In this document: piece by piece, positions 44,901 to 52,382 of the stretch
How positions within the stretch are numbered: position 1 is the first letter of the stretch
Layout: every line of letters starts with the position of its first letter
Origin: Microbacterium sp. 67-17
Lineage (GTDB): Bacteria; Actinomycetota; Actinomycetes; Actinomycetales; Microbacteriaceae
Assembly (NCBI RefSeq): GCF_001898325.1
Contig: NZ_MKTR01000002.1
Location: 186,001 to 250,000 of the forward strand
Direction: 5' to 3'
DNA length: 64,000 nucleotides
Notes under the pieces: model-generated
What the model saw: only the letters and a program-made list of their open reading frames with translations
Told to the model about the DNA's origin: nothing
Database searches by the model: none
Made by a program: the position numbers and the translations under genes

Positions 44901-45651
44901 CGGACCGGGCACGAAGGCTGGCGGACCGAACTACCTCATCGGCCTCGGTGGCTGGCGGGGGACGGATGCCGGTGCCCCGTCGTCAACGCTGCACCTGCGT
45001 GGTCTGGATTCGCGCATCACGACAGTGATTGAAGCCGCCCAGGCCTCGCTCGATTACCCCGCGTTCGAGTGGCTCCGCCGCGCCGCACTCTCGGACGCTG
45101 TCGCATGGAACGACGAGTTCGGCCGCGTCACGGATGTCTCGCGGCTCGGCGTGGAGCGAAACCTCTTCCGCTACCGGCCGGTCGAGGTCGCCATCCGGGC
45201 GACCGGAGATGCGACATGGCAGGCGCTGCTGCGCGTCATCCTTGCCGGCATCCGTACCGGGTCGGCCACAACCGTCAGCGCCCCCGTCGGGCTGCCCGCA
45301 GCGGTGCGCCGGGCGCTGAGCGATCAGGACGTCAACGTCTTCGTCGAGACCGAGGACGAGTGGCTCGACCGCGTCGCCCGCCCCGGGCAGGATGTCGCGG
45401 ATGCCGTTGCCGGCGAGCCCAGGCCGACCCGCCCACCCCGCGTGCGGCTTGTCGGCGGTGCCGACGCGGTAGCGGCGCTGCATTCCGCGCTCGCCGAGGC
45501 CGTCGGCGGTGACCCGGATGTCGCGATCTACGACAACGAGGTGACCACAGCGGGCCGCATCGAGCTGCTCCCGTTCCTGCACGAGCAGTCGATCACGATC
45601 ACCGCCCACCGCTTCGGCAACCCCGACGACTGGTCCGAGGGCGTGATCTAG
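41926..45651 (+). CDS. putA: Bifunctional proline dehydrogenase / L-glutamate gamma-semialdehyde dehydrogenase
   Basis: A 1241-residue PutA that oxidises proline to glutamate in two steps. The N-terminal ~480 residues are the FAD-dependent PRODH barrel (YVSVKVSAIASHIS, INLDMEEYRDLDLT, VRLVKGANLAMER, FDIAYAWLLA). From about 580 comes the NAD-dependent aldehyde dehydrogenase (TPPWNFPIAIPAGG, ETSGKNAMVI with the glutamate) with catalytic Cys815 in GHAGQKCSAASL. After about 1030 there is a C-terminal ALDH-superfamily-like domain known from long PutAs. No N-terminal DNA-binding RHH domain is present. Regulation is not evident apart from two repeat elements upstream. Confidence 0.95.
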   Translation: MHETPDTAPSAPSGDLAQRAIDLAARWIAEAAEFPADASAQRLAGVLKDPNGLPFTIGFVDGVMRPESLAAAASTLSRIAPLAPEFLPWYLRGAVKVGGAVAPVLPTPVVPIARRALREMVSHLVVDARPDKLGPAIAALREGGAKLNLNLLGEAVLGEREALRRLEGIHDLIRRPDVDYVSVKVSAIASHISMWAFDEIVDAVVERLTPLYLTAAAGLPENGGRTFINLDMEEYRDLDLTIAVFTRILEDERLRDLEAGIVLQAYLPDALPALRELTAWARQRVVGGGARIKVRLVKGANLAMERVDAIMHDWPLATYDRKLDTDANYLRCLDEALQPKNTDAVRLGVAGHNLFDIAYAWLLAGERGVREDIEIEMLLGMAQGQVAAISREVGHVLLYVPVVHPQEFDVAISYLVRRLEENASSENFLSAAFDLADDPALFERERDRFVASLERAADPGLPAGPNRRQSRAVEEAADGAAEQRILRDSPPPQVGGLTQAVLGIASSAASDDGIARFGGVEYVETAIYSATESDGVAAGAPGFRNARDTDPALPANREWARQVLERMAVSTAGDATIEASRVTDADRLEEVVAGVRGAATRWGAMPAVDRSAVLQAAARALEARRGELIEVAGSETGKVFAEADIEVSEAVDFANYYAATARELDRVSGAVFVPARLTVITPPWNFPIAIPAGGVLAALAAGSGVIFKPAPQARRCAAVVAEALWEAGVPRDVLALVDIDEGGLGQQLISHPDVDRVILTGSFETAALFRSWRPDLPLLAETSGKNAMVIMPSADLDLAASDLMKSAFGHAGQKCSAASLAILVGPVGRSERFARQLVDAATALRVGPPTDPRSEMGPVIEPPRGKLQWALTTLDEGEQWLVTPEPLDFGPEYSGRFFRPGIRVGVEPGSRVHLEEFFGPVLGIMHANSLSHAIELQNAVAYGLTAGLYTQNPDDLALWLDTVEAGNLYVNRGITGAIVQRQPFGGWKRSSVGPGTKAGGPNYLIGLGGWRGTDAGAPSSTLHLRGLDSRITTVIEAAQASLDYPAFEWLRRAALSDAVAWNDEFGRVTDVSRLGVERNLFRYRPVEVAIRATGDATWQALLRVILAGIRTGSATTVSAPVGLPAAVRRALSDQDVNVFVETEDEWLDRVARPGQDVADAVAGEPRPTRPPRVRLVGGADAVAALHSALAEAVGGDPDVAIYDNEVTTAGRIELLPFLHEQSITITAHRFGNPDDWSEGVI

Positions 45652-45666
45652 CTGGGCGCACGCTCG

Positions 45667-45750
45667 GTCGCAACGGCGTAGATCTTTTCCGACACGCCGG
45701 TGGCTGCATCCGGATGCCGGAGTGTCGGCCGAACCGTGCGCCGTTGCGAC
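45667..45750. repeat. 84-bp inverted-repeat element, GTCGCAACGGCG type, copy 1
   Basis: A perfect 12-bp terminal inverted repeat GTCGCAACGGCG / CGCCGTTGCGAC encloses a second inner inverted pair (CGACACGCCGG / CCGGAGTGTCGG). It fills nearly all the space between convergent putA and yidC. A second copy of the same design is at 46960. Confidence 0.85.
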
Positions 45751-45757
45751 TGTGGCG

Positions 45758-46498
45758 TCACTCGAGCGGGTGGAACCGCCGCAGGATCCAGCGCTGGCCG
45801 AGTGTCCAGGTGACCGTCACAGCGAGATAGATCGCGGCCGCGAGCGGCACGAACGCCGCGAACACGACGCTCAGGTAGGGCAGGAACCCGAGCAGGCGCT
45901 GCACGCCGGCGGATGCCAGGGGCGATGCATCCGGGTCCGCGGGAAGCGGTGGGTGAAAGGCGCGCCGTGTAACCTCGGCGACGGCCGCCATCAGCGCGAG
46001 AAGGATGCCGAATACGAGCGCCGTCTCGGCCGAGAACTGACCCAGGGAGTGGACGAAGCTGGTACCCAGCGGTACGCCGAAGAGGTGCTCGCTCAGCAGG
46101 TCGTTCGGGTGACCGGCGACGGTCGTGCGCAGAAACACCGAATAGATCAGGCCGACGATCGGAGCCTGGATCAGTGCGGGCAGGATGCCGGCGAGCGGTG
46201 AGGTGTTCTCATCGCGGTAGAGCTGCATCATCTCGCGCTGCATCCGTTCGGGGTTCTTCCGGAACCGCTTCTGGATCTCCCGCAGTCGGGGGGCCAGGCG
46301 GGTGCGTACCTGCTCCGAGCGGGCCTGGGCGATGCCGGCGGGAATGAGCGCGGCGCGCACGAACAGGGTGATGATGACGATGGCGAGGGCGGCTGATGCG
46401 GCGCCCGCGAGAGGTGCGAGCAGGTCAGATAGGCCCATGAGCGTTTGGTAGGCGGTGTCGAGAAGGAAGGCGAGCGGAGGGAAGGCGAACAGGTCCAT
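45758..46498 (-). CDS. yidC: YidC/Oxa1-family membrane protein insertase (second-type, no rnpA linkage)
   Basis: A 246-residue YidC/Oxa1 insertase. It has the positively charged groove residue in ITLFVRAALIPAGIAQ, then the cytoplasmic coiled hairpin RLREIQKRFRKNPERMQREMM, ILPALIQAPIVGLIYSVFL and two late helices (LLGFLPYLSVVFAAFVPLAAAIYLAV). It lacks the rpmH-rnpA-yidC context of the housekeeping copy, and its hairpin and C-terminal tail are short, so I take it as an accessory paralogue. A small membrane protein gene is upstream. Ribosome site GGGAG. Confidence 0.88.
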   Translation of the reverse strand: MDLFAFPPLAFLLDTAYQTLMGLSDLLAPLAGAASAALAIVIITLFVRAALIPAGIAQARSEQVRTRLAPRLREIQKRFRKNPERMQREMMQLYRDENTSPLAGILPALIQAPIVGLIYSVFLRTTVAGHPNDLLSEHLFGVPLGTSFVHSLGQFSAETALVFGILLALMAAVAEVTRRAFHPPLPADPDASPLASAGVQRLLGFLPYLSVVFAAFVPLAAAIYLAVTVTWTLGQRWILRRFHPLE

Positions 46499-46624
46499 GG
46501 CGGACTCCCGGTGGGTCGATGACGGATGCGGGTGCGTCTGGCCGCAGGGTCATCGAACGTCCGGGCGCGCCCCATGACGGATGCGGGCGGGAGCTCCGGA
46601 GGAGCGGGACGAACGGGTGGCGGC

Positions 46625-46897
46625 CTAGGCCGCGAGTCCCGGTGCCCTCGGGCGGGCGTGGCCCTCGGCATCCGGGTCGCTCTGTTCCACGAGCGCGGAA
46701 GGGTCGATCTGTCCGCCGGCGCGGGCGAGGCGTTGCCGCGTTGATCCCGGCCGCGTGATCGCGTGGAGCGCGAGGACGGCGAGCGCGATTGTCGTGACGA
46801 CGACCACCGCGAATGTCACGGTGTTCGCATCCGCGAGGGCCAGGAGGCCGAGCGTCGAGAGGATGAGGGCGAGCAGCGCACCGGTCGCGTTACGCAT
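46625..46897 (-). CDS. Small two-helix membrane protein (DUF6412-like)
   Basis: A 90-residue protein with two adjacent hydrophobic helices (about 5-23 and 28-46) and a polar tail ending PSALVEQSDPDAEGHARPRAP. The tail pattern SDPDAEGHxRPRAPG and the position before an accessory yidC match a small actinobacterial family I believe to be DUF6412; this naming is from memory. It would be co-transcribed with yidC (126 bp between). Function unknown; perhaps a partner of the insertase. Confidence 0.7.
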   Translation of the reverse strand: MRNATGALLALILSTLGLLALADANTVTFAVVVVTTIALAVLALHAITRPGSTRQRLARAGGQIDPSALVEQSDPDAEGHARPRAPGLAA

Positions 46898-46959
46898 CCG
46901 TCGGCCTCCTCTCGCCAGTCACACGGTAACACCGGGCCCCGGCGCGGCGCCGTGGCGAG

Positions 46960-47042
46960 CCGCAACGGCGCAGATCATCCTCGACACGCCGGGTGCGGCA
47001 TCCGTGTGTCGGCGTGTCGGCTAAACCGTGCGCCGTTGCGAC
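46960..47042. repeat. 83-bp inverted-repeat element, GTCGCAACGGCG type, copy 2
   Basis: Same ends (CCGCAACGGCG / CGCCGTTGCGAC), same inner pair (CGACACGCCG / CGGCGTGTCGG) and the same lead AGATC as the copy at 45667, with a diverged middle. It lies in the divergent space between the small membrane protein and the alditol oxidase, 48 bp before the latter's start, so it cannot merely be a terminator. Confidence 0.85.
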
Positions 47043-47090
47043 AAGCCGGCCCCGCGTTGCGCGCCGGCCCGGACATGCTGGAATGGGGGG

Positions 47091-48338
47091 ATGGGCGAGC
47101 AGAACTGGGCGGGAAACCTCACGTACCGCGCCGAGGCGGTGCAGGAGCCTGCGAACCTCGGCGAGCTCGCCGACATCGTCGCTCAGACCCCGCGGGTGCG
47201 GGCGCTCGGCAGCCGTCACTCGTTCAGCCCGATCGCCGATACCGAGGGCGCCCTCGTCTCGCTCGCGAGGATGCCGCGGCAGATCGAGATCGACACGGAT
47301 GCCGCCGCAGCTCGCGTCTCGGCGGGCCTTCGCCACGGCGATCTGGTGCCCGCCCTTGATGCCGCCGGGTTCGCGCTCGCCAACCTCGCCTCGCTGCCGC
47401 ACATCTCGGTCGCGGGTGCGGTGCAGACCGGGACGCACGGGTCGGGGGATCGGATCGGCTCGCTTGCCACACAGGTGCTCGGCGTCGAGCTGATGACCGC
47501 CGACGGCGAGGTGCTGACACTGCGACGCGGTGATCCGGAGTTCGCCGGGGCGGTCGTGGGACTGGGAGCGCTCGGCATCGTCACGCACATGACGCTCGAG
47601 CTCGAACCGGCATACGAGATTGCGCAGACGGTCTATGACAGCGCCCGGTGGGACGACGTGCTCGCCCGGTTCGACGCGGTCACGGGCGCGGGAGACAGTG
47701 TCAGCCTGTTCACCACGTGGCAGGATGCCGACACGATCGACCAGGTCTGGGTCAAGGCGCGTCCGGGACGAGCGAATGCCGCCGCCGTGCTGGCAGCCGG
47801 GGGGCGCGCGGCGGACGGCCCGCGGCATCCGGTGCCCGGGGTCGGACCCGAGCCGTGCACGGTGCAGGGCGGAGTTCCGGGTCCGTGGCACTCGCGGCTG
47901 CCGCACTTCCGGCTCGAGTTCACACCGTCGGCCGGCGCGGAACTGCAGAGCGAGTACCTCATCGACCGGCGCGATGTTCGGGTCGCGATCGAGGCGCTGC
48001 GCGCACTCGCGCCGGCGATCGCCCCGCTGCTTTACGTGTGCGAAGTGCGCACGATGGCAGCCGACGATCTCTGGCTGAGTCCCGCGTTCGGGCGGGAGAC
48101 CGTCGGTCTTCATTTCACGTGGCGACCCGACTCGGCCGGTGTCGAAGCCCTCCTGCCCCGAATCGAGGATGCTCTGCCCGAGTCGGCGCGCCCACACTGG
48201 GGCAAGGTCTTCACGATGGATGCCGACCGCATCCGCAGCCGGTACCCGAGATGGGACGAGTTCGCTGCGCTGCGCGCACGGCTGGACCCTCGGGGCAGGT
48301 TCACCAACGACTATCTCGATCGCCTCGGACTGGTCTGA
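47091..48338 (+). CDS. aldO: Alditol (xylitol) oxidase
   Basis: A 415-residue VAO-family flavoprotein oxidase close in pattern to Streptomyces AldO, which oxidises the terminal carbon of polyols such as xylitol and sorbitol to aldoses with release of H2O2. Key residues align: His43 (GSRHSFSP) for covalent FAD, Ser106 (LPHISVAG), Glu318 and Arg320 (CEVRTMAADD) and Lys372 (HWGKVFT). Start ATG 47091 is chosen after the repeat element. No transporter is adjacent. The absence of a signal peptide suggests a cytoplasmic enzyme. Confidence 0.93.
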   Translation: MGEQNWAGNLTYRAEAVQEPANLGELADIVAQTPRVRALGSRHSFSPIADTEGALVSLARMPRQIEIDTDAAAARVSAGLRHGDLVPALDAAGFALANLASLPHISVAGAVQTGTHGSGDRIGSLATQVLGVELMTADGEVLTLRRGDPEFAGAVVGLGALGIVTHMTLELEPAYEIAQTVYDSARWDDVLARFDAVTGAGDSVSLFTTWQDADTIDQVWVKARPGRANAAAVLAAGGRAADGPRHPVPGVGPEPCTVQGGVPGPWHSRLPHFRLEFTPSAGAELQSEYLIDRRDVRVAIEALRALAPAIAPLLYVCEVRTMAADDLWLSPAFGRETVGLHFTWRPDSAGVEALLPRIEDALPESARPHWGKVFTMDADRIRSRYPRWDEFAALRARLDPRGRFTNDYLDRLGLV

Positions 48339-48375
48339 CCCGCTGCGCCCTGCCCACGAGCGCGGAGCATCCGTC

Positions 48376-48446
48376 GGACTCCGCGGGTTCGGTCGGAGCT
48401 ATCGGGCGGATCAGTCCGACAGGGGACTCGGCATCCGACGGAGTCC
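48376..48446. terminator. Nested inverted repeat after aldO
   Basis: An outer 8-bp pair GGACTCCG / CGGAGTCC and an inner pair GTCGGA / TCCGAC span 71 bp of the 212-bp space after aldO. It may terminate aldO transcription. No U tract follows. The rest of the space holds the promoter of the next gene. Confidence 0.4.
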
Positions 48447-48476
48447 ACACGCCAACCCGCGACATGTAAAGAAAAC

Positions 48477-48505
48477 TTGACACGAATACCGCGCGACTCT
48501 ACGCT
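48477..48505 (+). promoter_or_regulatory. Sigma-70-type promoter for the membrane protein/XRE pair
   Basis: TTGACA (48477-48482) is a perfect -35, and TACGCT (48500-48505) keeps the key T-A and final T of a -10, with 17 bp between. A second TATACAT at 48524-48530 lies in an AT-richer block with TGTCAAAGATTC before it, which could be an operator for the XRE regulator. The start codon is 46 bp after the -10. Confidence 0.65.
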
Positions 48506-48550
48506 CAGTGATGTCAAAGATTCTATACATTCAAGCAATGAGGAGTCGAC

Positions 48551-48985
48551 ATGGGGTACGTCGAGAGAAACACCTGGTCGCAACTGATCGCGAGCGCCGT
48601 CGGGACCATCGTGTACCTGGCGCTGGTGCTGCCACAGGTGTGGTCACTGCCCGTGGGTGAGATCGCCTGGCAGTGGCCGATGGTCTGGACGATCGTCGGG
48701 GCCATCGTGGTTTCGATTGTGATCAGCATCCTGTGGGGAATCGGCGCGGGCATGCGTGACCCCGACGAGGAACACCGTGCCGATCAGCGCGACCGGGAGA
48801 TCGAGCATCTCGGCGACCGGGTCGGACAGGCGTTCATGGTTATCGGCGGGCTGGCAGCCCTCATCCTCGCGATGGTGCAGGCCGAGTGGTTCTGGATCGG
48901 CAACGCGGTCTTCGCCGGCTTCTTCCTTTCCGCCTTCATCGGCGGCATCGCCCGCATCGTCGTGTATCGCCGGGGGATGCCGTAA
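48551..48985 (+). CDS. Four-helix membrane protein paired with XRE regulator
   Basis: A 144-residue membrane protein with helices at about 10-31, 40-63, 93-111 and 113-136, and a charged loop RDPDEEHRADQRDREIEH between the second and third. I do not recognise a function. Small membrane proteins of this layout are often encoded directly before an HTH regulator, as here (the stop and the next ATG share one base, TAATG). Start ATG has GAGGAG nearby. The pair is probably autoregulated from the promoter at 48477. Confidence 0.8.
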   Translation: MGYVERNTWSQLIASAVGTIVYLALVLPQVWSLPVGEIAWQWPMVWTIVGAIVVSIVISILWGIGAGMRDPDEEHRADQRDREIEHLGDRVGQAFMVIGGLAALILAMVQAEWFWIGNAVFAGFFLSAFIGGIARIVVYRRGMP

Positions 48986-49221
48986 TGGTCAAGCCGACGA
49001 GAATCACCAACACCATTCGCGCGACCCGTGAGGCTGCCGGGATGACGCAGGCCGAGGTGGCGCGGCGCATCGGGGTCACCCGCCAAACGCTTATCGCGAT
49101 CGAGCAGGGCAAGTATTCGCCCTCCCTCGAACTCGCCTTTCAACTCTCGCGACTGTTCGGAGTCGCGATCGACGACCTCTTCCAGTACCCGACGGATGCC
49201 GCAGACGGAGCGACAGCATGA
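48985..49221 (+). CDS. Small XRE-family HTH regulator
   Basis: A 78-residue protein consisting of a single Cro/C1-type HTH: ITNTIRATREAAGMTQAEVARR as the first helices, IGVTRQTLIAIEQGKYSPSLEL for recognition, and LAFQLSRLFGVAIDDLFQY as closing helix. This YozG-like short type usually lacks an effector domain. It is encoded between the four-helix membrane protein and a dehydrogenase with overlaps on both sides, and may respond to the membrane protein. Confidence 0.88.
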   Translation: MVKPTRITNTIRATREAAGMTQAEVARRIGVTRQTLIAIEQGKYSPSLELAFQLSRLFGVAIDDLFQYPTDAADGATA

Positions 49222-50243
49222 CCGAGAACGTATCCGCCCCGGGTTCTTCGACGCCCGCGACCACGATGCCCGCGTGGCTCCAGCACAGCTATGGCGGACC
49301 CGAGGTTGTCGTGTCCGATCAGCTCCCCGTGCCCACACCGGGCGCCACTGACCTTCTCGTCCGCGTACGAGCGTGCGGCATCCACGCCGGAGACGTGCGC
49401 CTGATGCGCGGCGACCCGTACCTCGTGCGGCTCGCGTTCGGCATCCGTCGCCCCCGGGCTCGCACGCGAGGAATGGATGTCGCGGGCACGGTGGTCGCGG
49501 TCGGACCCGGGGTGACGGGCTTTCGGATCGATGACGAGGTGGTGGCCGAGATCGGCGTCGGCGGGGGTCTAGCCGAGTACGCGATCATGCCTGCCGCCCG
49601 AGCAGTAGCCCGGCCCGCCGACGTTTCGGCGCAGCTCGCCGCCGCGCTGCCCGTATCAGGCGGAACAGCAGTGCAGGCCCTGGATGCCGCGCACGTCGCT
49701 TCCGGCAGCCGCGTGCTCGTGATCGGTGCGGCGGGAGGGGTCGGCACCTTCACCGTGCAGCTTGCCGCCCAGCGCGGCGCCGAGGTGTGGGCACTGGCCG
49801 GCGAGCGGGCGCTCGATCTCGTGGCAGACCTCGGGGCCGGCCACGCGTTCGATTACACGCGGGTGCAGCCGGGATCTCCCGAGCTTCCCGCGGGATCCTT
49901 CGACGCGGTGATCGACATCGCCGGCACCGCCCCGCTCACCGAACTCCAGGGGCTGCTGCGAGAGGGCGGCACCGTCGTGCTCGTCTCGGGCGCTGGCGGA
50001 AAGATCCTCGGCCCGATGGGACGGATGCTGAAAGCCGCCTTCGTGTCACGCCGTGCTCGCCGCATCCGTTCGCTTGCCGCCGCCGCGAAGCCCGAGATCC
50101 TGGCGCAGCTGCTGGAGCTGGCAGGTCGGGGCAGCATCCGACCGGTGATCGAGCGGACCTACCCGTTCGCGGCGGCGCGCGATGCCCTTGCACACGTGGA
50201 TGCCGGGCATGCCGTCGGCAAGGTCGTCGTCACGGTCGAGTGA
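49218..50243 (+). CDS. Zinc-independent alcohol dehydrogenase/quinone oxidoreductase family protein
   Basis: A 341-residue MDR-superfamily protein. It has RACGIHAGDVRLMRGDP, GMDVAGTVVAVGPGVTGFRIDDEV, and the Rossmann loop VIGAAGGVGTFTVQLAAQRGAEV for NADPH binding. The catalytic zinc ligands of classical ADHs are absent (the usual Cys and GHE are not present), as expected for quinone oxidoreductase-like members. C-terminal PFAAARDALAHVDAGHAVGKVVV is standard. ATGA overlap with the XRE gene suggests co-regulation. Confidence 0.87.
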   Translation: MTENVSAPGSSTPATTMPAWLQHSYGGPEVVVSDQLPVPTPGATDLLVRVRACGIHAGDVRLMRGDPYLVRLAFGIRRPRARTRGMDVAGTVVAVGPGVTGFRIDDEVVAEIGVGGGLAEYAIMPAARAVARPADVSAQLAAALPVSGGTAVQALDAAHVASGSRVLVIGAAGGVGTFTVQLAAQRGAEVWALAGERALDLVADLGAGHAFDYTRVQPGSPELPAGSFDAVIDIAGTAPLTELQGLLREGGTVVLVSGAGGKILGPMGRMLKAAFVSRRARRIRSLAAAAKPEILAQLLELAGRGSIRPVIERTYPFAAARDALAHVDAGHAVGKVVVTVE

Positions 50244-50307
50244 GCCGCTTCGGTCGGTCAGATCAGCTTCCGTCGGAGAGTCATGGCGGATGCATCCGCT
50301 CGAGGCT

Positions 50308-51343
50308 TCAGCCTCCGACCGGGCCGGCGGGCTCTGGCGTGGGCTCGATCGCCGGCTGGTGCCAGTCCCGCGCATCGGGTTGCCCCTGTCGCATGTGGAG
50401 TGCTCGGTACCGGCGGGGCGAGAGACCGAACTGGCGTGTAAAGGCGCGGCTGAAGACGGCGGGGTCAGCCAGTCCCCACCGCTCGGCGACCGTGCGGATC
50501 GGGGTGTCTCGGTAGGCCGGGTCGACCAGGTCGTTGCGGATCTGCTCGAGTCGGCGCTGGCGGATCAGGGCCGAGACCGTCGTCCCGTTGGCTGCGAAGA
50601 CGCGCCGCACGTACCGCGTCGAGACGAAATGTGCGTTGGCCACGTCTTCGGCGCTCAGTCCGTCCTCGGACAGGTGATCCTCAAGCCACAACACGAATGC
50701 GTGAAAGCGAGAGGTAACCGCTGCCGATCCCGGATCTCGGGAATCGGCGATCACGGCGTGGGCGGCGGCGATGAGCGCGTCGGACACGTGAGCGCCCGCC
50801 GCGAGACTCGGCGGCACCGCAAGCCGCGACAGCTCCTCGAGCAGTGCGCGAAGCAGGGGCGCCGAGGGAGCGGCTGAAAGGTCGGTGGCTATCGCGTCTG
50901 CGAAGTGGCTGTGGCGCAGGGCGATCGATGCGGTCGGGATCCGAACGACCAAGAACTCGTGCGGACCCTCGGCAGTGATCCGGTAGCGCTGGGCCCCGGT
51001 ATAGAACACGAACTGTCCGGCCGACAGTGCCAGGGTGCGAGACTCCTGTGTGATCGAGAGGCATGCCCGCATGCAGATAGCCGAGGATCAGGCCGCGCCA
51101 CTCGCGCGCCGTGGGCAGCGGCTCGACATCCACCGCCCCGCCCGTGATGTTCGCCACTTCGATACGGCCGATCTGGAATCGGATGCCGAACTGCGGCAGT
51201 GCCTGCCCTTCCGGGGTCGTCACCACGATGGCGTCGGTGGTGTCCTGTGCGCGATCGAATCTCTCACCGTCGGGCTCGAGCCAGCCGAACATGAGAGCCT
51301 CACGGCGGCCGCTCTCAGCATCCATCGCCGGGCCGCCTCTCAT
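50308..51343 (-). pseudogene. AraC-family regulator, frameshifted
   Basis: The N-terminal frame starts at ATG 51343 (overlapping the permease stop, ATGA) and reads FGIRFQIGRIEVANITGGA and REWRGLILGYLHAG. At about 51068 the sensible reading jumps by one base to a frame continuing CLSITQESRTLALSAGQFVFYTG (an AraC_binding_2-like sensor) and the HTH end FVSTRYVRRVFAANGTTVS with FSRAFTRQFGLSPRRYRAL, stopping at 50308. Joined, it is about 344 residues, a normal length. A single extra base at a GGG run (near 51070) would restore the frame. Either a recent mutation or a sequence error; the 254-codon second frame alone has a start but lacks half the sensor. Confidence 0.75.
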
Positions 51344-52377
51344 ACGGTTCGCGCTGCAGCCTTCGAGCCACGCGCGAGTCTCGCGAAGGCTACCGCGATC
51401 AACAGCGCTGCACCATTGAAGACCTGTCCGACCCACGCCGGGGCGCCCGAGAGGGTCAGCCCGCTCACGAGCACCGCGATGAACAGCAGCCCGATGACGG
51501 TGCCCGGAACCGAGGGGCGCCCGACATGGATGACGATCGTGCCCAGGAGCACCGCCGTCAGAGCGGGGAAGAGCATCGTCATCCCGCTGTCGGAGGTTGC
51601 CGCGCCCTGCCGGGCAAGCAGCAGGATGCCGGCGACGGCCGCCGTCGTGCTGGAGGCGACGAACGAGAGCAGTTGCACGCGCCGCACGTCGACTCCCAGC
51701 AGGTGTGTCGCGCGCGGGTTCGCCCCGACGGCGTAGAGGTGGCGTCCGAAGACGGTCTTGGACATGAGCCACCATGCGATGACGGCGATCACTGTTGCCA
51801 CGATGGCGATGATCGGGATACCGCCGATCGAGCCCGACCCGATGACCGGAAGCGCCTCGGGGATGCCGCTTGTGATCTGCAGGCCGCCCGTGTAAGCGAA
51901 GATGACACCGCCGAGGAGAGTGGCGACGCCGAGGGTAGAGATGAACGGGTTGACCTGCAGGTACGCGACCATCCAGCCCAGGCCCGCGCCGATGCCGAGC
52001 CCGAAAGCGAGGGCGGTGAGGATGCCGAGCCAGAGCGGCCAGCCATAGGTGGCCGTGGTCGCCGCGAGTACGAGGCAACTGGCCGACGCGACGGCGCCGA
52101 CCGAGAAGTCGAAGAAGCCTGCCGCGAGAGGAAACAGTAGTGCGATGGCCACGATCAGACCCACGGACTGGTTGGCCACGAGGGTCTGCACATTCAACAC
52201 ACTGCGGAATGCCGGACCCGAGCTGGGCAGCACCGAGAAGATCACGATCATGACGACCACGAGGATCAGCAGTCCGTACTGCTCGATCGTTGCCCCGATG
52301 CTGCGCCGCTGCTTCTCGGGAGGGATCGGAAGCGTCGAGGTGGGGGCGAGTGTGGACGGGGGCAGGGTCTCGGTCAT
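51340..52377 (-). CDS. ABC transporter permease, CUT2/BPD_transp_2 family
   Basis: A 345-residue membrane permease. It begins with about 25 polar residues, then hydrophobic helices (YGLLILVVVMIVIFSVL), NVQTLVANQSVGLIVAIALLF, and the family motif AGFFDFSVGAVAS, in which GFFDFS takes the place of the common GGIDLS. Later come NPFISTLGVATLLGG and SGSIGGIPI. It forms the importer with the ATPase and lipoprotein encoded upstream. Start ATG 52377 is chosen; GTG 52386, overlapping the ATPase stop, is also possible. Confidence 0.87.
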   Translation of the reverse strand: MTETLPPSTLAPTSTLPIPPEKQRRSIGATIEQYGLLILVVVMIVIFSVLPSSGPAFRSVLNVQTLVANQSVGLIVAIALLFPLAAGFFDFSVGAVASASCLVLAATTATYGWPLWLGILTALAFGLGIGAGLGWMVAYLQVNPFISTLGVATLLGGVIFAYTGGLQITSGIPEALPVIGSGSIGGIPIIAIVATVIAVIAWWLMSKTVFGRHLYAVGANPRATHLLGVDVRRVQLLSFVASSTTAAVAGILLLARQGAATSDSGMTMLFPALTAVLLGTIVIHVGRPSVPGTVIGLLFIAVLVSGLTLSGAPAWVGQVFNGAALLIAVAFARLARGSKAAARTV

Positions 52378-52382
52378 GGCGT

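Noticed and set aside
46940..47045. tRNA gene suggested by the paired arms near aldO
   Set aside because: The pairing is one long nested hairpin without D, anticodon and T arms, and the same design recurs at 45667.
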